DNA of 64,000 nucleotides from Ornithodoros turicata (lineage: Eukaryota; Arthropoda; Arachnida; Ixodida; Argasidae). Shown piece by piece: positions 56,476 to 64,000 of the stretch (the stretch's first letter is position 1; each line of letters starts with the position of its first letter). A program made the translations under genes and the position numbers. The stretch lies in NCBI RefSeq assembly GCF_037126465.1, contig NC_088202.1:99045962-99109961 (forward strand), in the 5' to 3' direction. A model generated the notes under the pieces. The model was not told where the DNA came from. It searched no databases and saw only the letters and a list, made by a program, of their open reading frames with translations.

Positions 56476-57145
56476 ATGGAACGGCGCGTGCAACGGGTAT
56501 TCTCCTTGTTCCTGCTTCTTCTGTATCCGATCCTTTCTTCCGAGTACGACGTCGGCGTCATCATGGTGTCCAAATCTGAGGAGAACCGTTTCGATATTCA
56601 ACGTATCGGTCCAGCCATTGACATCGCCGCTCAAGCATGCGTCCGAGACTACGGCACCCGTCTACGACTAATCCCCGGTTATTATCCAAACAGATGTTCC
56701 GAAATGAACGCCATCGGCAAAGCGACAGACTTGGTGACACGCTATCCTGATATGGCAGCGTTTGTGGGACCGTCGTGCAGTATGGACTTAAATATTATTG
56801 AGAAGTACGCAAGTTACAAACGCATCCCCATAGTGACTGGACTGGGCGATAGTTTCGAGCGTGATCCCAACTCATCATCGACACTGGTGAGGACATCTTA
56901 CGTTTTGAGAGATAAAGCGAGAGCCATCTTAGCCTTTCTGGGACATTTCGGTTGGTCCACTTTCGGTATTGTGTACCGAGACAGAAATGTCTATTACGAG
57001 ACTTTGTACAACGAGCTCACTCAGCTCGCGGAGGGTGCCAACATGACGATTCCTTGCAAGAGGCATTTTCTACGAGATGACAAGAAGAAAGTGGTCATGT
57101 CGGATCTGAGGGCAATTATGGTAGACATCAAAGAGTGCAGCAGAA
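56476..57145 (+). CDS. Receptor guanylate cyclase, first coding exon (ligand-binding domain)
   Basis: This exon encodes 223 codons plus one base, ending in AGAA before the donor GTAAGTAT, so it is phase 1. Residues 1-22 are a signal peptide (MERRVQRVFSLFLLLLYPIL). The rest is the start of a type I periplasmic-binding-like ANF receptor domain: EYDVGVIMVSK, IGPAIDIAAQACVRDYG, MAAFVGPSCSMDLNIIEKYA, RIPIVTGLGDSF, ILAFLGHFGWSTFGIVYRDR. Conserved cysteines sit in RCSEMNA and GPSC. This architecture fits natriuretic-peptide-type membrane guanylate cyclases that make cGMP on ligand binding. Transmembrane, kinase-like and cyclase exons must lie beyond the window, as nothing in the following 6.8 kb matches. 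A truncated or cyclase-less (NPR-C-like) receptor is not excluded. Confidence 0.85.
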
Positions 57146-57157
57146 GTAAGTATTTGT
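57146..57157 (+). other. Splice donor of the guanylate cyclase exon
   Basis: GTAAGTATTTGT immediately follows the last conserved residues (DIKECSR). An in-frame stop comes nine codons later (57170), so splicing here is needed. Confidence 0.8.
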
Positions 57158-57750
57158 TGGGATTGTGGTAGTGCATGCTTTTGATCCAATGTTTTCCATT
57201 GTTGTGCGATGCAATGCTTTGACTTCGGTACAACCGTCATGTAAGAACATGATAATTGTATGAAGTGGCAAGTAATAGCGGGAGTATATTTTAATCTGCC
57301 GATCAGCCGGTCGTTTATGTGTTTCTTCTGCATGTGTCTGACTTCTGTTTAATTTAATGAGAATGAAGACTAATTGCCACACAACCGAGATAGATACGTT
57401 CTTAAAAGTACCGGATGCTCAACGCACTTTGCGGTGCTATATAGCGTTTCCGTTTTCTTGTCGTTCTTTCGTTTCATCATCGAAATATGTGGTAAACATT
57501 TAAGCCCAGTTAAAACTGTTTCCAGGCAAGTCAATGTATCGTTCAAGGGTGTACCGTTTCGGGAATTGCCGGTACTTTGTAGCGAACGACGCGGAGGTGA
57601 AAGCGTTTATCGATAGCTGCGTGAATTAAATGACTAATTAAGAGTATACATATACTGAGGTGCTCAGCATAGATAGCTGAACGTAAGAACACCTCGCTGA
57701 AGTTAACGTTACATCTGATATTTTGATTAGCTATAAACAATTTAAACATG
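57158..57750 (+). other. Presumed first intron, start
   Basis: AT-rich sequence without coding signal. The intron probably runs past the window's end, since no second ligand-domain exon was found. Confidence 0.5.
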
Positions 57751-57751
57751 C

Positions 57752-57775
57752 TGTTATATATATATATATATATAT
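57752..57775. repeat. (TA)n microsatellite
   Basis: About 12 TA units border the second hammerhead cassette on its left. Confidence 0.85.
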
Positions 57776-58200
57776 AATCAGCGGAAAAAAGCCATTAAAG
57801 AGACAAGTAAATGACACTAGACGTGTTTGAAATTCAAAATTACAGATTAAGATGGCTTCTATGGCTGCACGCAGGGAAACAGATACTCATGGAACGATGC
57901 GACTGTTTCTCTGTGTGCAGCCATAGACGCCATCTTAATCTGTAATTTTGAATTTCAAACACGTCTAGTGTCACTTACTTGTCTCCTTAATGGCTTTCTT
58001 CCGCTGATTATAATTCACTTATATTGCACTGTGGCATTGAGGAGTGCTCAGTCACCCTCCCAGGTGTATATCGCTCGCTGAGCGACCCCTGGTTTGCCAA
58101 TTCCGAACGATGCGCAGCTACCCAGAGCTGACGAGCCACAAACACGGCGAAACACGTGTCCTCTTGCGCTGTCGCATCGTTCCATGAGTATATATATATA
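57776..58200. mobile_element. Second hammerhead cassette, (TA)n-flanked
   Basis: A 110-bp segment (57785-57900) is followed directly by its inverted copy (57904-58012), forming a long hairpin. Then comes the same about 180-bp module found at 19110-19291, in the same orientation, ending in a TA tract (about 58187-58200). The hairpin segment is the one at 18740-18830. Thus the two loci share modules in different arrangements. It lies in the presumed first intron of the guanylate cyclase gene. Confidence 0.65.
58105..58182 (+). ncRNA. Type I hammerhead ribozyme with canonical core
   Basis: Helix I is formed by GAACGATGCG (58105-58114) with CGCATCGTTC (58173-58182) and, near the core, AGAG (58124-58127) with CTCT (58161-58164), separated by internal loops. 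The first core strand is CTGACGA at 58128-58134, a perfect CUGANGA. Helix II pairs GCC (58135-58137) with GGC (58146-58148). The second core strand GAAA is at 58149-58152. A minimal palindromic helix III (CACGTG) leads to the GTC cleavage site, with predicted scission after C58160. The very short helix III suggests activity as a dimer, as known for Penelope-like elements and retrozymes. The fold was derived by hand; activity is inferred. Confidence 0.8.
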
Positions 58201-59270
58201 TTCGAAATATTTTGCAATGCTGCGCTAAGTTAAATTGAGCTTATTCATCGCCAGATGTGAGGAAGTTACTCGGTAAATTGAACTCTTTACAAGTTAAGCT
58301 ACTCTGTAAAAACATGTAACTAAGTAAGTAACGCAGTCACAAACTGGAAAAATAAACTTGGAATATCCATGTTACTCTGGGAAAGTAACGAGATACTTTC
58401 AAGTTATTTCTACGTAATATGCACTCTTTAGTTCTTGACAATTGTATAATTGGTTCAGATCTTGATGTTAGAATGGGTGGTGCATGACGTTTTATAATAG
58501 TACCGAGATATCAAAATTATACTGGTCCTCCATATAATGAAAGATGCCATACCTCTATGTGCTTTCTCACGTTGGCGCTTGATGATTTTGGCGTTGTCAT
58601 AAACTTCTTTATTTGTTTATTTAGTAATACTGTGACCACTGCTGAGCCCGAACAGGCGAGGATAAAATATATACATAGAATACGAGTACGTAGACACAAT
58701 ACAGGAATGACTTCTCACACAAGTGCACATCGCGCCTTCTAGCGCTTCAGAAAAAGAAGGAACGTCATGTACATTAACAAATTAATCAGCAGGTAGGCCG
58801 CTCCATTACTCTAGTGTCCCACAAAACTACGAAAAAAAAAAAAAAAAACATTATTCTGCTCTGGAAGGCTCTTTACGTGCACTGATGGAAAGACTGCAAT
58901 GATTTTCCCTCTAATTTCGGTGTCATATAACACACTGCATCAATACCCAACTAATCATCACAACTTTTAGAAAACGTTTTTAACCTATCCGTCTGTCTAC
59001 GTTTTCCTAATGTATCGAATTCCCTGTACAGCTTAAAATAATTCAGTTACTGGTACTTGCTTATTGTGCGCAGAAACAAACAACAACCATACTTTGATGA
59101 TGATGAGATGGATGTTTCATCGCTTGGGGACGAGCCTCTACCGCATTGCCTGTACGCAGAAAAGTAGAACCTTAGAGCCCGATTTTGTATCATTTCAACT
59201 GTTTCTGGGGACCCCGTCCATTACTTATACTCAAGGGCTGGCCTTATCATAGATTCGTAAGCTCATAATT
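58201..59270. other. Unassigned; AGTAACTT-rich repeat at 58260-58440
   Basis: 58260-58440 is dense in GTTACT, AAGTAAC and AGTTATTT words, the same style as 14650-14830. An A-run lies at 58832-58850. No coding signal was seen. Confidence 0.4.
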
Positions 59271-59273
59271 TAG

Positions 59274-59335
59274 TAAGGAGCCGTTTCAAGGAGCCGTTTC
59301 AAGGAGCCGTTTTCGTCAAAGTAAGGAGCCGTTTC
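59274..59335. repeat. Minisatellite, AAGGAGCCGTTTC unit
   Basis: Four units, three of them directly adjacent (59274-59313) and one after an 8-base spacer (59322-59335). A related AGTAAGGAGCCGGTTAC occurs at about 60156. Confidence 0.8.
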
Positions 59336-60249
59336 GCCACGTACGTTGGTGGTGCCATCCCACGTTTCGGTGCACTGATCGTTGTATGAAATCATTATAT
59401 CATTCTACGTCATCGCCGTTAAATAATGCCAAAATCAACATTGCAGTGCATCATACAAGTCACCTACCGCGGAACCATTGGCAGCGTGCGTAACCCCGAA
59501 TCCTTATTCGTTGCTTTTGTGCGGTATAGGTACACTACTTGTACGTAACTTAACAGACTTTGTACGTAACTGAAATGCTCTACTCTATCTTAAATATACT
59601 TTTAAAAGGCATTACTTGAATACTTAAATACTTTTGGCTGTAACTTGTACTCCTTTCTTAAGTTTCTCCTAAGGTACTCACTTTCATTATTACTTTTTTT
59701 TTTTCTGGAGCCAGGAAGGTAGAAGGAAAAGATGTTCCGTCTGTCCTGATTGGGCGCCATGCAGCTTACACGTGCATTCCACAGGTATTGCAGGGTACCC
59801 CCGTCATTCTGCGGCGCAGCCTGAACAAGCTGGCGGTCCCCAGGTTTAGTTACAAACTTACACGCGCGACAATATGTTTAGTTACAATGTGTTCGCCTGT
59901 AGTGCATGTCGGTGAATGCTCGGGGACTGTAGAATCCAGCAAGACGAACGGCGTTTCATGAAGTAATAGCGAACACGACATCGGGTATCCGCGCGAGCGA
60001 CATTATCGGGGGAGATGCCCGATGAGGGGAGCATATGTACCAGGAAGATATCACGAGAAGAGTTTCCGAACGACATCCGTTTTTATCTTAGCTTTGACAG
60101 TAAATTTCACAAACTGTAACTCCCTAGTATCTTTAAAGTAAAGAGATGCTTTTTTTTAGTAAGGAGCCGGTTACAGAGATACTCTTCAAGGTTGAGTATT
60201 TAATACTATGCTCAGTTACCTTTTTTTCTGATGATCAGTGTCTCTAGTA
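59336..60249. other. Unassigned; AGTAACTT-rich repeat pieces
   Basis: Pieces at 59530-59710 and 60060-60250 share AAATACTT, GTAACTT and GTATCTTT words and could be the two ends of one AT-rich element of about 0.7 kb interrupted by 59710-60060. No gene. Confidence 0.35.
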
Positions 60250-60261
60250 TTTTTGTGGAGT

Positions 60262-61700
60262 ATCACTTTTTATTTTATTTATTTATTGATGGATAGATAA
60301 TGCTGACCATCTGTTGATAGTCTAAGCGTGACACAGTACTAGAACAGTGCCACAAAGTAGATGAGGGCGTAAAAGATAATAATTTGGCACTTTTTCAAAC
60401 AAAACAAATTCAACATTACAGCAGCAGTGCAACAGAAGAACAGGGTGTTACAACGATACGACTTCAAAAGGAAAATATGAAAAAGCAAAAGAACAAACAA
60501 AATAAGACTAGGAAATAGCAGTGAAGAAGTCAATGGCAGGCGAGCAAACTATGAAAGACGGAAGCGTGTTCCATTCAGCTGCAGTACGATAAGCGAACGA
60601 GAACTGGTATGCACTAAGATGGAGTGTGGGTATATTAAGGTGAAGGCTGCGTCTTGTTCTGGATATGGGCAAATGGGAACAGTGAAACAGCTGACGATAA
60701 TCTAGTCACCTCTCAGGAGCTGAAAAGGGAATTTGAGGCGGTTCATCTTTGTGCGAGTAACAAGCGGCTAAAGGCCAACTTCACGGTACAGTGCAGGCAC
60801 AGACGGGGGAGGGGGGGAGGGGGGGAACCGTAAGCATTGTAGCTGAAACGGAGAGATAGTTTCTGCACGCGCTCCAGCTTCGCAATATCGGATGCTGCGT
60901 GAAGATCCCACACAACGTCCGCGTAGTCTAGTATGGGACGCACGAGCGAAAGATGAGCTGCCAGCTGGGTGTGTCGTGTGCTGTGACGCATGAAACATCA
61001 AAAAATCCAACGCTTTTTATGGGTAGAAATCCAGAGTTGGTAAGGAAGAATGAAGGGAACTGCCTCCGGACGAGAGCAGCCAATATTTCGAACAGAGACT
61101 GTTCTTCTTCTGCGCTTCTTTTGGGCGCCCAGAAGAAGAACAATCTCTGTTCTAAGTATCGGCGGCTCTCTTCCTGAGGCAATTCCCTTCATAAAACGCT
61201 TTTTCGAGGTTTTCACACAATTTCATCGATGTGCGAGTTCCAGCGTTAGTCATATGTTATTGTGACGCCCAGGCATTTGTAACTATATACTGTTTGAAAT
61301 GGGCTGTTTCCTAATGAGTATGCAAGTGTCAGGGGCTTCGTTTTCCGGCTAGAACATTTTAGAACATTTTACAACATCCTTTAGAACATTAAGTTCCATT
61401 TGCCATTCGTTGGCTTACCTCTGAACACATCGAACAGAATCGTTCAGCAATTCCTGGTGGGCAAGATCGTATACACCATTAAAAAGGATACAGTCACCTG
61501 CGTTGAGTCAGCAAATGAGTATCAGTGTTTTTGGAGTGTCTTGTGCAAGCCTGACTTGGAAGAGCACGTTATCAAAGGTCTATTAACACTCTGTATTAGC
61601 GAGTTTTATCACATCGGAAGATCTTTGCGATAACAGTTCCGAAAACATGACAAGAAAATCCCATGATCGTTTTGTAGGGATCTTCCGGTCTATGAATATG
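60262..61700 (-). pseudogene. CR1-like LINE fragment (RT C-terminus and 3' end)
   Basis: The minus strand ends in an (AAAT)n-type tail at 60262-60290. Upstream it reads LVRPILDYADVVWDLHAASD and IAKLERVQKLSLRF (60743-60991), the classic end of CR1/Jockey RT. It continues beyond a small foldback insertion with a degraded SYKCLGVTIT-like block near 61250-61300. The part above 61400 is weak. The frames are broken, and no active-site block survives. Confidence 0.7.
61019..61194. mobile_element. Foldback element with 10-bp target duplication
   Basis: Two inverted copies of about 70 bp (AATGAAGGGAACTGCCTC through ACAGAGACTGTTCTTCTTCT, and its partner) meet at a GGGCGCCC centre. AACGCTTTTT flanks the insert on both sides (61009-61018 and 61195-61204). 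It interrupts the CR1-like RT. The left arm carries about 30 extra bases. Confidence 0.7.
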
Positions 61701-61704
61701 AGTC

Positions 61705-62444
61705 GCGCAAATTCATTTTGGGTTGGAGCAGGATTCCGCCGAGTCATACATCCGTGGTCCATATAGTTGGGGAAAGGTAAGAGGGCTAGAATGCAAGTAC
61801 AACGTAAAATTATATACATTCCTATGGAGACCGGCATTATCACACACATGCACGAAAGTGTTCAATATCATGGTAGTTATAATATATAATAATACTACTG
61901 TTATAATTGTGGTACCGCGTTGTGTGCCAAACACAGGGAGAAATGCAACATGGGGATGGGAAACACTGCGGGAATTCTGGTGTATGTAATTTATTTTTAT
62001 ATCGCGATGTACAGAGGATTTTTCTAGGGAGAAAGGCGACTAAGGACTTTGTCTAGTCGAAACCGTCGGCCAAAAACAACTTCGCAGCAACGGGAGAGCA
62101 CTGCAGCGCACTCACCTAAACATTAAACTAAGTTTAGGTTCATTCCTGACCAAGATTTTCACTGGTACAGGTTCTCGTGTAGCATGGATTCACTGCAAAA
62201 ATAAGTGCCTCAGTTGAGCTTTCCTAGCAGAGGAAAGGCCGGTGTATGTAAGACGTCCTCCACCGTGCACCGTTAGCCTCATAGTTGCAGTGCAGGCTAT
62301 TATAGGTCCCAACGACTTTTCTTTCGTCCGACAACGACTCAGTAGCACTAATAGTGAGACCCACTTTTGTTCCGCAATCTTGTATGGATTTCAATGACGT
62401 CCTGTCTCGTGGTATGGTTGCCAAATTTTGTTTCGTGTTTCACC
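61705..62444. other. No recognisable feature
   Basis: Two short frames on opposite strands (61583-61989) carry no motif. Confidence 0.35.
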
Positions 62445-62640
62445 ATGCGGCACACATCGCAGGTTCGATCCCGGCCGAGGACGGTAGCAATGTGGGGAAG
62501 GTAAACATTGCATCCAGCACCGTGTGTCGGAGATTTCCGGCACAGGTGAAAAGAACCCCAGATGGTCGAAATTATTCGCAGTCCTACCCCGCGGCACGTG
62601 CACATGTCGCCACACTGGGCAGACAAACCTTAACCGTGTA
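62445..62640 (+). mobile_element. SINE fragment with tRNA box B and conserved centre
   Basis: GGTTCGATCCCGGCCGAGGA is a box B plus acceptor-side sequence. Then come TCGGAGATTTCCGGCACAGG and AAAAGAACCCCAGATGGTCG, the centre shared with the 43962-44239 SINE. Box A is not recognisable upstream, so the head is eroded. Confidence 0.55.
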
Positions 62641-64000
62641 ACATCGCGATACCATTATTTTCAAACAAAATTTCACGTGGCGAGCCAGTGGATAATGTAT
62701 TTTGTCAAGTATTAAGGCGTAACTGCTGCATCGTAGCCTTCGTCGACATACTACATTTAGCGTAATTGGCGCCTCTAAATAAATGTACCACAATGTAATC
62801 CAGAAGAGCAGTAACGAGGGCAATGTGTATCAGGTTTTTGTGCCACTAGCTACTCTAGTCAAAACTAATGACAAAGAGGACGGAAAGAACCTGGATTAGA
62901 GTGCGTGTAGGTGAAAAAGAAGATTGCTGACAGCAACAGTGCGTTGTTAGGCTTTTTCGCTCCTTTCGAAACATTTAGCAAGCCGCTCTCCCCAAAGCCC
63001 GTAAAGTGTGGGCAATGTGAGGTCGATGGATGAAGCAGTGAATTTACCCATTAATCATCATCAATTTATCTGTTGTTGTTTGTGGAATAAATGTACACAT
63101 TGTGTGGGTGTCAAGTGTTGTAATTTGCAGTCTTATACGTAACATGCAGACAGGGCCGGCGAGAGGAATTAAGGGCCCCGGGAATGAGTCCTGCCCCTGC
63201 CCCCTCCTCAAGTCTCGGTAACATGGTCAAAGCATATCTTCTTTATATGATTACAGGTGTCTGAGTCCCTGGTGTTAGAAACCATCGGGCCTTGTGTCGG
63301 ACGGGCCCCTGAAGAGGCCCCGTTCCTCCAATGCAGGCTGAGCCCCCCCCCCCCCCCCCTTCTCGCCGGCTTTGCATGCAGGCTGTGTTACAGTTCGCCA
63401 GTGATTTCCTAGCAATTTTGTAAACAAACAGCTCCATACTTGTTCAATATATTCAGTTATTGGGACTTGCGGAATCCCGGAGATATTATTAGCACAAATC
63501 AATGGCGCGATATCACTAGTAAATAGAAATGGTGCTTGAAAGACCACCTTATTGACGGTTTATAAAAGTATTATCCTTCTGAGGACTTGGTCTCGCACCA
63601 AATCATTGTCGTGGAATTCCGCAGTGCGCATAGACGACGTTTGGTAGGAGGCGCTGCGATGCTCGCTGTAACTTTCCAGTGACTTTACGTCGCTGCTGTA
63701 TACAACTGCAGATGGGCGGGTTTATTATCGTGCGGCCGGTAGAGTGGCATTCTTAGCTTCACTTTCACTTAGTTACGCTCCGCTGCTTAAAGGCGGCGAG
63801 AAAACCTCCTCGAGCGAGTTACCGCCCGCACAGACGTTGAAAGGAGGCCGTACTGCGCAACTCAACTTCTGAATTCTGTCCACATAGCACATAGTTCTGA
63901 TCTTATGTGGGGCAATTATTGAGGAGAATAACGGGAGTCAATTGACCGAGAGAACGAGACTCCGTTTGCGAAACAATGTTTACTACGAGAAGACGAAACA
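62641..64000. other. No recognisable gene; poly-C tract
   Basis: A C-run lies at 63343-63358, in a stretch with GGCCCC/GGGGCC words (63160-63360) that resembles low-copy repeat debris. From 63740 the sequence is less AT-rich, with many CG dinucleotides, but no exon or promoter was recognised. Confidence 0.35.

Noticed and set aside
63243..63547. Overlapping minus-strand frames near the window end
   Set aside because: They run through a poly-C tract (coding poly-Gly) and show no family resemblance.

Overview
The window is animal nuclear DNA, most likely from a hard tick or a close chelicerate. It has long non-coding stretches, one recognisable host coding exon with a spliced structure, and a very high load of transposable elements. 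The tick assignment is inference. It rests on a tRNA-headed SINE whose tail resembles tick Ruka-type SINEs, on two diverged SINEs sharing a central domain I associate with ticks, and on the mix of Gypsy, BEL/Pao, Copia, RNase H-bearing LINE, CR1, hAT and mariner remnants. Nothing looks bacterial or organellar.

Layout. 1-8.5 kb: Gypsy gag/protease debris, a hAT MITE with a perfect 8-bp target duplication, a 72-nt tRNA-Ala-like SINE head and a 5'-truncated LINE. 8.4-13.4 kb: an old Gypsy element with recognisable LTRs, split by a 1-kb hAT-like element and a TA-flanked MITE. 13.4-18.6 kb: mostly unassigned sequence with repeat scraps. 18.66-19.3 kb: an inverted-repeat cassette between (TA)n tracts carrying two hammerhead-ribozyme-like sequences. 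22.2-23.9 kb: a broken Copia element. 24.7-30.55 kb: a 5.8-kb palindrome with TTAA-type flanks and THAP-like exons in both arms. 31.8-43.1 kb: one minus-strand LINE split by a 2.86-kb palindromic element and by a nearly complete BEL/Pao element. 43.9-45.1 kb: a tandem array of roughly 88-bp units interrupted by a SINE. 45.1-50.1 kb: mariner, MITE and hAT scraps. 51.0-55.8 kb: a MITE holding a SINE and a very young Gypsy derivative with identical LTRs. 56.5-57.1 kb: the first coding exon of a receptor guanylate cyclase. 57.75-58.2 kb: a second hammerhead cassette, with an intact catalytic core. 60.2-61.7 kb: a CR1-like LINE fragment carrying a small foldback element. The remainder shows little I can name.

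How the parts relate. Apart from the guanylate cyclase exon, the recognised content is a layered record of transposition. Target duplications give the order in several nests: LINE, then BEL and palindrome; MITE, then LTR element; Gypsy, then hAT and MITE; tandem array, then SINE. The most interesting signal is the family of (TA)n-flanked repeats carrying type I hammerhead ribozymes, as known from Penelope-like elements and animal retrozymes. No reverse transcriptase gene for it lies in the window.
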